From Candidatus Roseilinea sp. (GTDB lineage: Bacteria > Chloroflexota > Anaerolineae > J036 > Brachytrichaceae), in the NCBI GenBank assembly GCA_026003755.1, contig BPHV01000002.1, positions 434,001 through 498,000 on the forward strand: 64,000 nt of DNA, in the 5' to 3' direction. Shown piece after piece: positions 47,958 to 56,309 of this stretch. The notes below the pieces were generated by a model. That model did no database searches, was not told the DNA's origin, and worked only from the letters and a program-made list of their open reading frames with translations. How positions within the stretch are numbered: position 1 is the stretch's first letter; each line of letters begins with the position of its first letter. The translations under genes were made by a program, and so were the position numbers.

Positions 47958-49334
47958 ATGCGTCTTGACCGAATGGATCGCGCCGCTATTGGCAGCATCC
48001 TCGCCCTCATCTTGCTCATCACCTTCTTCATCGTGCGCGGCGACCAGGTCGGTGTGCGCATCACGCGAACTTCGCCGGCGATGAACGCCGACCGCGCGCC
48101 TACCCGCAGCTTGATCGCCATCACATTCAGCGAGCCGATGAGCGCGACTACGGTAGAGCAGCGCCTCGGCATCACGCCGCCGGTCCCTGGCGCCTGGCGC
48201 TGGAACGGCAACACGGTCTTCTTGTCGGCAGCGCAGCCGCTGCAGCCAGACACGCGCTATACCATTACGCTCGCATCAGGCGCAGCGAGTGTGCGCGGCC
48301 GACGGGTGCTGCGCGACGTAGTGTGGACCTTCCGCACCAGTCGCCCGCGCTTGCTCTACCTCGCGCCGGCCAGCGGCGCTGCCAACTTGTTTGCGATGGA
48401 TCCACACGACGGCATGACGCAGCGCCTGACGGATGAGCCATACGGCATCTACGACTTCGCGGTTAGCCCAGATGGATCGCGCATCGCCTATAGCGCCGAC
48501 CGTGGCGCAGAGTATGCGGAGCGCGACATCTACATCATCAATCGTGATGGTTCGGGTCGAGAACGGCTGGTGAAATGCGATGGCCAGGTGTGCCAGGCCA
48601 TATCGTGGTCGCCTGACGGGGCGCGCATCGCCTTCGAGAGGCGGGAGTTGGTGCAGGGCGCTGTCGGCCGCTCGCCCGGGCCGGCGCGCGTCTGGCTGGC
48701 CGACGTCAACACCAAAGAAAGCGCGCCGCTGTTCGGCGATTCGCAGCAGATCGCGTCGCTGCCACGCTATGCGCCCGCCGGCGAGAAGCTGGCCTTCTAC
48801 GACGGCAGCACCAACAATATCGTGGTGCTCGACCTCGCCACCAATCAGCGCGTTGAGCTGCCCAGCGTGCTCGGCGATCCGGGCACATGGTCGCCCGATG
48901 GCAACCAGCTCATCTACCCCGAACTGGAGGCGTTCGACGCCGGCCGCTACGACCAGTTGCTGCGCGCCGACCTGCTCGCCAACACCATCACGCCGGTCAC
49001 GCCGCTAGGGGCGGCGCGCAACTCCGGCGCAGCCTGGTCGCCGCTGGGCGATGTGGTGGTATTCGGCCGGCAGGAGACAGGCGGCAGCAGCGGCATCCTC
49101 GGCCCACAGATGTGGCTGATCGCCCCCGATGGCTCGAACATGCGCCGGCTCACATCCGAGCCGGAGGTCAGCCACGGCGCTTTCGCTTGGAGCCCAGACG
49201 GTCAATGGATCGCCGTTCAGCGCTACAACCTGCTAGAGATCAACGCGCTGCCAGAGATATGGTTGTTTAAGGCCGATGGCAGCGCGCGCCGCAAGTTGAT
49301 CACCGACGGCGCGCAGCCGGCGTGGCTGCCGTAA
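47958..49334 (+). CDS. Membrane-anchored Ig-like and TolB/PD40 beta-propeller protein
   Basis: 458 residues. An N-terminal hydrophobic anchor (IGSILALILLITFFIV) is followed by a Big_5-type Ig-like domain (about 35-125, ITFSEPMSATTVEQRLGI, TRYTITLASGA). The propeller has PD40 blades (YDFAVSPDGSRIAYSADRG, AISWSPDGARIAFERRE, RYAPAGEKLAFYDGS, FAWSPDGQWIAVQRYN). It probably acts outside the membrane as a binding scaffold. TAAAAT at 47931-47936 is a possible -10 box. Confidence 0.85.
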   Translation: MRLDRMDRAAIGSILALILLITFFIVRGDQVGVRITRTSPAMNADRAPTRSLIAITFSEPMSATTVEQRLGITPPVPGAWRWNGNTVFLSAAQPLQPDTRYTITLASGAASVRGRRVLRDVVWTFRTSRPRLLYLAPASGAANLFAMDPHDGMTQRLTDEPYGIYDFAVSPDGSRIAYSADRGAEYAERDIYIINRDGSGRERLVKCDGQVCQAISWSPDGARIAFERRELVQGAVGRSPGPARVWLADVNTKESAPLFGDSQQIASLPRYAPAGEKLAFYDGSTNNIVVLDLATNQRVELPSVLGDPGTWSPDGNQLIYPELEAFDAGRYDQLLRADLLANTITPVTPLGAARNSGAAWSPLGDVVVFGRQETGGSSGILGPQMWLIAPDGSNMRRLTSEPEVSHGAFAWSPDGQWIAVQRYNLLEINALPEIWLFKADGSARRKLITDGAQPAWLP

Positions 49335-49353
49335 GGGCTATACACTCAGCCGC

Positions 49354-49359
49354 TATAAT
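49354..49359 (+). promoter_or_regulatory. Candidate -10 box of the epimerase gene
   Basis: TATAAT ends 14 nt before the ATG at 49374. No ribosome-binding site is visible between them. Confidence 0.45.
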
Positions 49360-49373
49360 CGCGCTGCTCACGT

Positions 49374-50414
49374 ATGCGAGTGCTCATCATTGGCGGGGCT
49401 GGGTTTATCGGATGCAACCTGGCCGCGCATCATCTCGACAAAGGCAACCACGTCATCCTGCTCGACAACCTCTCACGGCCGCGCACACATCACAACCTCG
49501 CCTGGCTCCATCGCAAAGCGGAAAGCGAGGGCCGCGCTGCTAACTTGAGCTTCTACCAAGTGGACATTCGCGACTTCCCGCCCCTGCGCCGAGTTTTGGC
49601 GGAGACGGAGCCGGACTTGGTCGTGCATTTAGCCGGTCAGGTGACCGTGACAAAAAGCGTGCTCAACCCGCGCGAGGACTTCGAGATCAACGCCCTCGGC
49701 ACGTTCAATGTGCTGGAGGCGATTCGCGCGCAGCCGCGCCCGCCGGCCATGATCTATGCGTCTACCAACAAGGTGTATGGCGGTCTGGAGGACGTCGCCG
49801 TGGTGCTGGACGGCATGCGCTATCGCTATCGCGATTACCCGAACGGCATTGGGGAAGACCGGCCGGTAGATCCAAAGTCGCCCTATGGCTGCTCTAAGTG
49901 CGCCGGCGACCAGTATACGCGCGACTACGCTCGCATTTACGGCCTGCGCACCGTCGTCTTCCGCCAGAGCACGATTTATGGCCCTCATCAGTTCGGCCTC
50001 GAAGATCAAGGCTGGCTGGCCTGGCTGATGATCGCGACAGCTACGGGGCGGCCGATCACGATCTACGGTGACGGCAAGCAAGTGCGCGACATGCTGCACG
50101 TGCATGACCTGATCGCCGCCTACGACGCTGCCTGGGAACGCATGGACGCCGTGGCCGGCGAAGTGTTCAACATCGGCGGCGGCGCAACGAACACCCTCAC
50201 CATCTGGTCGGAGACCGGGCCTTGGCTGGAGGCACTGGCCGGTCGGGCTATCCCCGTCACCTACGCCGACTGGCGCCCCGGCGACCAGCGCGTATTCATC
50301 AGCGACAACCGCAAGGCCGAGCGACTGCTTGGCTGGTCGCCGAAGATCGGCATCCGCGAAGGCGCGCAGCAACTGTGGGATTGGGTCACCGCTAATCGTG
50401 ACTTGTTCACCTAG
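49374..50414 (+). CDS. NAD-dependent nucleotide-sugar epimerase (CDP-paratose 2-epimerase-like)
   Basis: 346-residue short-chain dehydrogenase/reductase of the extended type. The NAD motif is IIGGAGFIGCNLAAHHL. LAGQVTVTKSVLNP is the substrate-side loop. Catalytic residues are Ser/Thr in YASTNKVYG and the YxxxK motif in SPYGCSKCAGDQY. VVFRQSTIYGPHQFG and GKQVRDMLHVHDL fit the Tyv/RfbE branch (CDP-paratose to CDP-tyvelose) better than UDP-glucose 4-epimerase. It supplies sugars for surface polysaccharide; the exact substrate is inferred. Confidence 0.85.
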   Translation: MRVLIIGGAGFIGCNLAAHHLDKGNHVILLDNLSRPRTHHNLAWLHRKAESEGRAANLSFYQVDIRDFPPLRRVLAETEPDLVVHLAGQVTVTKSVLNPREDFEINALGTFNVLEAIRAQPRPPAMIYASTNKVYGGLEDVAVVLDGMRYRYRDYPNGIGEDRPVDPKSPYGCSKCAGDQYTRDYARIYGLRTVVFRQSTIYGPHQFGLEDQGWLAWLMIATATGRPITIYGDGKQVRDMLHVHDLIAAYDAAWERMDAVAGEVFNIGGGATNTLTIWSETGPWLEALAGRAIPVTYADWRPGDQRVFISDNRKAERLLGWSPKIGIREGAQQLWDWVTANRDLFT

Positions 50415-50669
50415 CCGCGTCCGGGCCGGCCGAAGTTGGCGAACGCATCACCGTCTTGGACGCCGCCTACGCCGTGCGACCTCATCGCAGCGCCATCCCG
50501 CGCGATTCGGCGCAGCGTGGCGTCTCGCGTAAGACTCCAGCCATATCACAAAAGACCGCTTCCTCCGCTCGCGCGCAGCAAGGTTTCGTCCATCGAAATC
50601 TGCCCCACACAGGTGCGCTTGGCAGCCTGGCGACGGCGGCGCACGACGAAAATCGCCCGCTATGGCGCG

Positions 50670-50675
50670 TACAAT
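50670..50675 (+). promoter_or_regulatory. Candidate -10 box of the inositol-phosphatase-like gene
   Basis: TACAAT ends 11 nt before the ATG at 50687. The other bases between 50415 and 50670 hold no gene. Confidence 0.4.
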
Positions 50676-50686
50676 GCCGCTCGGAC

Positions 50687-51706
50687 ATGGAACTCGATCA
50701 ACTCTGGGAAAGCATTTTTAGCGAGGACGCCGAGCGCGTGCGCCACGCATGGCGCGGGCTCAACCAGCAAGAACGACTTGCGGTGCTTCAATTGTTAGCG
50801 CGCGTCACCCAAGACGCGCAGCGCATCGAGGCACAGCGTATCGCAGCACAGTTCGCGCTGGACACATTGGCGGGCAACGCCGACGCCCCTCCATCCGGCG
50901 ATCACCTGCCGGAGGGGGCGCTGGATTTCGCCCGCAACCTGGCGCGCGAGACTGCGCAACGGCTCAAGGCAACCTTCGGTCAACTCAGCGCCGCGCTTAA
51001 GCATGACGGCACGCTGGTCACCCAGTCCGACATCGAAGCTGACCGCCGACTCAGCGACGCCATCCTCGACCGCTATCCCACGCACGGCATCCTGTCCGAA
51101 GAACGCGACCAAATCTTTCGCGGCCAGGAGTGGTGCTGGGTGATTGACCCCATTGACGGCACGACCAACTTCACATGGGGCGCGCCGACCTGGGGCGTGC
51201 TGATCGGCCTGCTGCACTTCGGACAGCCCGTGTTAGGCGTGGCCGACTTTCCGATGACCGGCGAGCAGTTCTACGCCGCGCGCGGCAGTGGCGCCTGGTT
51301 GAACGAGAGGCCTATTCGCGTCGCGGCATTAGAACAAGACCAGCGCACCGGCAAGCCGCTAATACACAAGACGCAGCTTTTTGCCTGCTGCACGCGAACG
51401 CTCCAACGCGGGATGCCGGATATTCCCACGAAGTTGCGCGTCTTCGGCGCAACCGGCTACAACCTGGCCTTGGTGGCTAAAGGGGCTTGTCTCGGCAGTT
51501 TAGATATTCTCTCCCATGTGTGGGATGTCGCTGCGCTGTGGCCGCTGGTCGAGGAGGCCGGCGGATGCATCCGAACAAACCTGCAACGTGAACTCTTCCC
51601 CTTACAAACGGGTCAAGATTACGGCGCAACAACGTTCTCCATCCTCGCAGCCTGCTCACCGCACATGATGGCTTACCTGGAGCACCGATTAAGCGACCGG
51701 TTTTAA
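50687..51706 (+). CDS. Inositol monophosphatase family protein
   Basis: 339 residues. Metal-site motifs are LVTQSDIEADRRLSDAI, ILSEERDQ (Glu), VIDPIDGTTNFTWGAP and, near the end, SHVWDVAALWPLVEEAGG. All metal ligands of Mg2+-dependent inositol monophosphatase/3'-phosphoadenosine phosphatase enzymes are present. The N-terminal 85 residues are extra and helical. The substrate within the family (myo-inositol-P, histidinol-P, PAP) cannot be fixed. It is convergent with rsmA, overlapping its end by 4 bp. Confidence 0.88.
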   Translation: MELDQLWESIFSEDAERVRHAWRGLNQQERLAVLQLLARVTQDAQRIEAQRIAAQFALDTLAGNADAPPSGDHLPEGALDFARNLARETAQRLKATFGQLSAALKHDGTLVTQSDIEADRRLSDAILDRYPTHGILSEERDQIFRGQEWCWVIDPIDGTTNFTWGAPTWGVLIGLLHFGQPVLGVADFPMTGEQFYAARGSGAWLNERPIRVAALEQDQRTGKPLIHKTQLFACCTRTLQRGMPDIPTKLRVFGATGYNLALVAKGACLGSLDILSHVWDVAALWPLVEEAGGCIRTNLQRELFPLQTGQDYGATTFSILAACSPHMMAYLEHRLSDRF

Positions 51707-52530
51707 CATAAATAAAAAGCGAGTCGCTTCCACTCCTCCAGGCTCAATGTCTCGGCGCGCCGGCCAGGCTCAATGCCACTCTGCCTAAGCGCCGCCTCCG
51801 CTTCAGACTTAGTGATCTTCAAACCGGCTGCCAAAGTGTTGCGCAACTGCTTACGTGGCTGGCTGAAGCCGGCTTTGACTGCGCGAAAGAACTTCTGGGC
51901 GTCTATATCGGGCGGCCGGTTGTGCGGCGTGATCCGCAAGATAGACGACTCGACCCCCGGCTGAGGATAGAACCGGTTTGGGGGGATTCTGAACAGCAAA
52001 TCGGGCCGTCCATAGAACTGCACACTAACAGCCAGGAGGCTCATGTCCGGCGGTTGCGCGGTCACGCGTTCGGCCACTTCAGTCTGCACCGTAAGCACGA
52101 CCGATGCTATGGACAGACCGCATTCGAGGATGCGCCGGATGGCCGCCGAGGTGATGTAGTACGGTAGATTAGCAACAAAACGAGTGGCCTGAAACGGTCT
52201 GCCAAACGAGCGCGCCGCATCCTGGGCCAATTGGACGAAATCCACTTTGAGCGCATCGCCGTGAACGATGGTGACATTCCGCGCTTCGCCCAGCTCCTCC
52301 CGCAGCGCAGGGATCAGCGTTTGATCGAGTTCGATGGCGACAACCCAGCCAGCGCACTTCGCCAGGTGCTTGGTCAGCGCACCGGCGCCCGGGCCGATCT
52401 CAAGCACCAAGTCGCCCTGTCCGACCTCGGCTGCGTCAACGATGCGGCGTGCAGTAGCTTCATCGGCGAGGAAATTCTGTCCCAGGCTTTTGCGAGGAAC
52501 GATGCCATGGGCCTTTATTCGGCTACTCAA
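51703..52530 (-). CDS. rsmA: 16S rRNA dimethyladenosine transferase
   Basis: 275 residues. Dimethylates the two adjacent adenines at the 16S 3' end. KSLGQNFLADEATARRIV is the typical N-terminus. The SAM motif is VLEIGPGAGALTKHL, the acidic residue is in AIELDQTL, and the target-base motif is NLPYYITSAAI. The start overlaps the end of the YabE-like gene, so the two are coupled; the same pair lies close together in Bacillus (yabE-rnmV-ksgA). Confidence 0.96.
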   Translation of the reverse strand: MSSRIKAHGIVPRKSLGQNFLADEATARRIVDAAEVGQGDLVLEIGPGAGALTKHLAKCAGWVVAIELDQTLIPALREELGEARNVTIVHGDALKVDFVQLAQDAARSFGRPFQATRFVANLPYYITSAAIRRILECGLSIASVVLTVQTEVAERVTAQPPDMSLLAVSVQFYGRPDLLFRIPPNRFYPQPGVESSILRITPHNRPPDIDAQKFFRAVKAGFSQPRKQLRNTLAAGLKITKSEAEAALRQSGIEPGRRAETLSLEEWKRLAFYLC

Positions 52531-54007
52531 GGCGATAGCGGATCTGATTAGGGACGGGGGTTAGCAGATAGACGTCCACCCAGCGGTACCACAGCTTAAG
52601 GTTGTCGTCGTCGTAGCCCAGATCGATGCGTTTGCCGACGATCGCGCTGCCGGTGTCGCACGCGTTGCCGATGCCGTAGCCCGGCACATAGACGTTCGAG
52701 CCGAGGCTAATGACGCGCGGGTCCACAGCGACGATGCCGAAGCGCATGCGCTGTCCACAGCGCGCTATCCCATACCACGACTTGTTGCGCGAGACGCCCG
52801 CGGTGCTGGCCGAATAAGATGTCGCCAACATGCGGATCTTGCGCCAGTACTGCACCGGCCCTTGCGGCGTATCGAGGGTGCGGATGACGATCTTGGTGCC
52901 ATATTTGTAGATGCGCGGCTGAGGCGCTCGGGCGACAAAATCAGCAATCAATTCACGTTTGACTTCAAGGCCGTCCTCGAATGTGACCAGGCTGCGCCGT
53001 TCGCGCACCCCCGGCGCGCCGTCCTGGGCCAGCACCTGCGTATCCAACTCAAGCTCCGGATCGGGCTCCCATACGGTATCGAAGGGGACGTGCTCGTGCG
53101 CGATTTGAATTTCGCGCTTGATGCGCACTACGCGAATCTCAGCATTCGGGACAACCGGGGCATCGAGCGCCGGCTGGGCGTAGTCCTGCTCAAGCAGCAC
53201 GATGTTCATCTCGGCCAGCACATCGGCCACGGTGTCATGCAGTGTGCGCGTGCGCAACTGACGTCCATCCACCCAGATCGTGATCGGCTTGGCCCGTTCG
53301 ATCGTTACTTGCATCCCCGGTTGCACCGGCGTCCCAAGGCCCGGCGCAACCCTATCAGCCAGGTACACCATGAAACCAGCCTGCAGCAGCGCCTCGCCAA
53401 CCGTCCTGGCCGACGTTGTAATGACGCGGGTCTGGCCGCCCACCTCCTGAATTGTGAGAGGCACGGCACGACGAAGTTCAATGCGCGCATCTGGCAGGCG
53501 CACCGATGACCCGCGCGCCGACTCAGACGCCCACCGCGGTTGCGGTGCAGTGGGCAGCGTGTCGTCAAAGCTGCCGTTGACCGACAACCAATCGTTGATG
53601 CTGAGCGAATAGCCCAGGTCGGCAAGGACTTGCGACCCGCGCGTTCGTTGCGTTCGCAGCAATCGCGGCTCTTCGTCGTCCACAGACAACTGCACCAACT
53701 TGGCGCGCTGGATGACGATCGTGTCATTGCGGTTGAGAGGAGCGGTCTTCTCCGGCAGCACAATGTCCTCAGGCAAGAGTTCGACGCCGGCCTCGCGCAG
53801 CGCTCCCTCAACGGTGACCTGATGCGTGCGCACGTTGATGACTTTATCCCCATCAACGATAGTCGCCGGCGTAAAGGTGTTGAGGTAGCCGACGGTCAGC
53901 AGGCTAAACGCGCTGAGGACGATCGGGATAGCCAGCCAGCGCAGACGCGAGCTGCGAAGGTTGCCGGCCGATAAAGGGGATTCCGACACAGACTTCTCTT
54001 CGGTCAT
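52523..54007 (-). CDS. YabE-like cell-wall protein (DUF348, G5, 3D domains)
   Basis: 494 residues. A membrane helix (WLAIPIVLSAFSLLTVGYL, about 34-52) is followed by DUF348 repeats (VINVRTHQVTVEGALREAG, TRVITTSARTVGEALLQAG, RTRTLHDTVADVLAEM), a G5-type segment (LVTFEDGLEVKRELI) and a C-terminal 3D domain with the three Asp (IVAVDPRVISLGSNVYVPG, ACDTGSAIVGKRIDLGYDD). 3D domains are the catalytic fold of MltA/Rpf-like lytic transglycosylases. ATG 54007 is used; the frame extends into the SRP RNA gene and is not credible there. Confidence 0.88.
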   Translation of the reverse strand: MTEEKSVSESPLSAGNLRSSRLRWLAIPIVLSAFSLLTVGYLNTFTPATIVDGDKVINVRTHQVTVEGALREAGVELLPEDIVLPEKTAPLNRNDTIVIQRAKLVQLSVDDEEPRLLRTQRTRGSQVLADLGYSLSINDWLSVNGSFDDTLPTAPQPRWASESARGSSVRLPDARIELRRAVPLTIQEVGGQTRVITTSARTVGEALLQAGFMVYLADRVAPGLGTPVQPGMQVTIERAKPITIWVDGRQLRTRTLHDTVADVLAEMNIVLLEQDYAQPALDAPVVPNAEIRVVRIKREIQIAHEHVPFDTVWEPDPELELDTQVLAQDGAPGVRERRSLVTFEDGLEVKRELIADFVARAPQPRIYKYGTKIVIRTLDTPQGPVQYWRKIRMLATSYSASTAGVSRNKSWYGIARCGQRMRFGIVAVDPRVISLGSNVYVPGYGIGNACDTGSAIVGKRIDLGYDDDNLKLWYRWVDVYLLTPVPNQIRYRLE

Positions 54008-54040
54008 GACCGCTGGATCGCTTTGAATCCCAAAATGTGT

Positions 54041-54143
<103 letters not shown>

Positions 54144-54150
54144 ACGAGAC

Positions 54151-54178
54151 ATGATAATCAGTTGCTCGGATCTGTCAA
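54151..54178 (-). promoter_or_regulatory. Consensus promoter of the SRP RNA
   Basis: On the minus strand TTGACA (54178-54173) and TATCAT (54156-54151) are separated by 16 bp. The predicted start falls at about 54144, matching the RNA 5' end. It is the only site in the window where I see a full -35/-10 consensus. Confidence 0.8.
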
Positions 54179-54219
54179 ATGTGATAAATTCAAGGTTGTA
54201 AAGTCCAAGGCTGCCACCT

Positions 54220-54293
54220 GCGCCCATAGCTCAACTGGATAGAGCACTTGACTTCGGATCAAGGGGTTGTGGGTTCGAATCCTGCTGGGCGCG
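54220..54293 (+). tRNA. tRNA-Arg (anticodon TCG)
   Basis: 74 nt. The acceptor arms GCGCCCA and TGGGCGC pair (54220-54226 with 54286-54292), with discriminator G. D-loop AACTGGAT, anticodon stem CTTGA/TCAAG with loop CTTCGGA (anticodon TCG, reading CGA), and the T-arm GTTCGAATC are present. CCA is not encoded. Confidence 0.97.
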
Positions 54294-54300
54294 TCTGTTG

Positions 54301-54340
54301 CGAGGGTCAGAATGCTCAAGCGTTCTGACCCTCGGTGTTG
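54301..54340 (+). terminator. Strong hairpin after tRNA-Arg
   Basis: CGAGGGTCAGAA (54301-54312) pairs perfectly with 54323-54334, and the stem extends inward to about 17 bp around a TCAA loop. GTGTTGTTT follows. It likely ends the tRNA transcript and insulates the LAGLIDADG operon. Confidence 0.85.
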
Positions 54341-54347
54341 TTTCATG

Positions 54348-54353
54348 TAAAAT
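54348..54353 (+). promoter_or_regulatory. Candidate -10 box of the LAGLIDADG/EAD operon
   Basis: TAAAAT ends 6 nt before the GTG start at 54360, placed immediately behind the terminator hairpin, so the operon would be leaderless. Confidence 0.5.
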
Positions 54354-54359
54354 TTCTCC

Positions 54360-54761
54360 GTGAAACACGCGCTAGAAGACAAGCCCAAGACGGGCAGCAT
54401 TAGCGATTTCGATCTCGGCTACATCATGGGTATCATCGTCGGTGAGGGGTCATTCACCGGCGACTGGCGTAACCCATGCCTACAAATCAAGTTGCACCAG
54501 CGCGATCTTGCCGTGCTCGAGTTTCTACAAAACGCGCTGGGCGGCAAAATCTACGGGCCATACCACCATGGCGACAGGCGCTATTCAATGTGGATGCTGC
54601 GCGGCGAAGAGTTGGACCAAGCCGTAGACCTGTTCGTCCGACATCTTCCGCCTAGCCATCGTCGCAGCCAGCTTCTGGCCTGGTTAGCAAAATATGCCCA
54701 CTGGAGCAAGCGATACGCTGACTATCTGAGACCCACCAGCAACCCAGAATCCCTCTCATGA
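54360..54761 (+). CDS. Small single-motif LAGLIDADG protein
   Basis: 133 residues starting at GTG. One LAGLIDADG-type motif lies at about residues 19-32, FDLGYIMGIIVGEGSF. The Asp of the loop is Val, but the Glu in GEG, the metal-binding acidic residue, is kept. LQIKLHQRDLAVLEFLQNAL and GGKIYGPYH continue the fold typical of I-CreI-like homing endonucleases, which act as homodimers when they have one motif. The protein is free-standing, not in an intein or intron that I can see. Its stop overlaps the next start (ATGA at 54758-54761), so it is coupled to the EAD protein. A DNA-binding regulatory role is an alternative to endonuclease. Confidence 0.82.
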   Translation: MKHALEDKPKTGSISDFDLGYIMGIIVGEGSFTGDWRNPCLQIKLHQRDLAVLEFLQNALGGKIYGPYHHGDRRYSMWMLRGEELDQAVDLFVRHLPPSHRRSQLLAWLAKYAHWSKRYADYLRPTSNPESLS

Positions 54762-55867
54762 CCGACCAGCTTATTCCCAAACTGCGCGAGTTGTTGCTCA
54801 ACGAATTCTCCGAGCCCGAGTTGATCGCCCTCTGCAAAGACATTGGCCTCGACTACGAAGCGTTGCCCGGCGCTGGCGCGTTTGGCAAAACGCGCGAGAT
54901 CATCGAGGCAGCGCGCGCCCAAGACAAGTTACGCATGCTACAAAGCCGACTGCGAGAATTGAAACCCGAAGCCTATGCGATCAGCATCAGCGCCGCGGTC
55001 ACACCGGAGGAGACGCAGGCCGACAGCCCGGCACATTCCGAGCGAGAAACGAAAGCCGGCTCGCTCGTGCCTCGCACAATCCCACCGCTGCTGATATTGC
55101 TCGCCTTGGTGATTAGCGCATCGTTGATTTTCTCCACACTGAGCGGAAATCCTGCAAGCCAGGCGATGCCACAAGCCGTCCCGGAGGTGACGTCTACCTC
55201 GCGCCCCCAACCCACGCTCGCGGCGAGCGCGCCGACTGTTCAGCCCGAAACCATTGCCGCAATGGCAACACCGGCCAACAGCCCATCGGCCGCGGCCGAT
55301 GGCTTCCCAACCGCTCCGGCCGAAATGCCCGAGGCGGACAGCAGCGCAATGGCTGCTTCGACCGCACTACCCACACCTGAGCCGACAGCGCTACCCACGC
55401 CTGAGCCGGCGCCAACTCTCCCGCCGTCGCCAACCGCAACCGACGCACTCACTGCTGAAGAAGCCCATCCAGCCGCTATGACCATCCGCCAAATCAACGA
55501 TCAGCTCATGCTGTTCTACACCGGCAAGGCGAGCGCTGACGACCTGGAATATTTCTGGACGAGCAGGGCGCTGAAGACGGTCATGGACTTCGGCAACATA
55601 CGCCTGCCACGCGCGATGCGCATCGCGCCCAATCGGCGCGACGCCCTAGAAATTAAGCACGAGTATCTCCGCGCGCCTCGGATCATCTCGGAAACAGAGA
55701 GCGGCGCAGTCGTTGCCAGCCGCGAATTCTGGCACTATGCCAACGCATTAAATCGCAACGAGGTCTGCGAAGTGCGCGATTACATCTACGACATGGTGCG
55801 AGATGAGGAGCGCTACCGCGTGCGTTCGATACAGAGCCGGTTAGTGCAATCGGGTTGCGAAAGCTGA
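54758..55867 (+). CDS. EAD7-like effector-associated domain, transmembrane, extracytoplasmic protein
   Basis: 369 residues. Residues 1-70 (KLRELLLNEFSEPELIALC, KDIGLDYEALPGAGAFGKTR, then REIIEAARAQDKLRML) match the effector-associated domain 7 pattern, a small Death-fold-like adaptor common in Chloroflexota and cyanobacterial conflict and signalling proteins. A single membrane helix lies at 109-127. Residues 131-238 are a Pro/Thr/Ala-rich tether with a repeated PTPEPTAL motif. Residues 240-369 form an alpha/beta domain (INDQLMLFYTGKASADDLEY, EVCEVRDYIYDMVRDEERYR), perhaps NTF2-like, with no assignable function. It looks like a sensor: outside domain, helix and inside adaptor. The start overlaps the LAGLIDADG stop. 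Confidence 0.82.
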   Translation: MTDQLIPKLRELLLNEFSEPELIALCKDIGLDYEALPGAGAFGKTREIIEAARAQDKLRMLQSRLRELKPEAYAISISAAVTPEETQADSPAHSERETKAGSLVPRTIPPLLILLALVISASLIFSTLSGNPASQAMPQAVPEVTSTSRPQPTLAASAPTVQPETIAAMATPANSPSAAADGFPTAPAEMPEADSSAMAASTALPTPEPTALPTPEPAPTLPPSPTATDALTAEEAHPAAMTIRQINDQLMLFYTGKASADDLEYFWTSRALKTVMDFGNIRLPRAMRIAPNRRDALEIKHEYLRAPRIISETESGAVVASREFWHYANALNRNEVCEVRDYIYDMVRDEERYRVRSIQSRLVQSGCES

Positions 55868-56309
55868 AACCGTGCACCGACGATGGAATCAGCCTTCGAC
55901 CTGGCAGCCCAGGGCTTCCTTGGCGATGATGAGCAGGTGGGCGTAGCCCTCGACCAGGCCGGCGATTGTGATTGCGCGCCTTGACGCTCAACTTGTCTGA
56001 GCTGCTCGCTCATGTATCCACGCCGCTGTGTCACACGCCGATGGGCGGATAGATATCACGGCTGCACCGCTTCAACCGTAGCCGATGCTTTTTACATAAA
56101 TTATAGCTTACTAGGTAAAACAGGGGCCCGGTCATCGGCGGCAGGGCCGCGCATCTACCATCGCTCTACCGAGTGAGCGCCATCGCGCAGCCGCTTCATC
56201 AAGATCAACTTAACTCACCTCTCATGCAAGGCCGATACACTGAAACCTGGCCATCGGCTGACGCGTGAGACGATTCGAACGCGGCAGAAAGGACGCCTAA
56301 GGAGGCAAA
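55868..56309. other. 442-bp stretch with a possible decayed gene fragment
   Basis: No intact gene. On the minus strand (about 55890-56015) two short frames can be joined: MSEQLRQVERQ and, in a second frame, GLVEGYAHLLIIAKEALGCQ ending in a stop. This looks like the remnant of a small helical protein. The rest (56035-56309) has AT-richer sequence (TTTTTACATAAATTATAGC around 56090-56108), a plausible promoter region for sppA. Confidence 0.35.

Noticed and set aside
54360-54761. LAGLIDADG gene as part of a tRNA intron
   Set aside because: The tRNA is uninterrupted and complete, and a terminator separates it from the gene.
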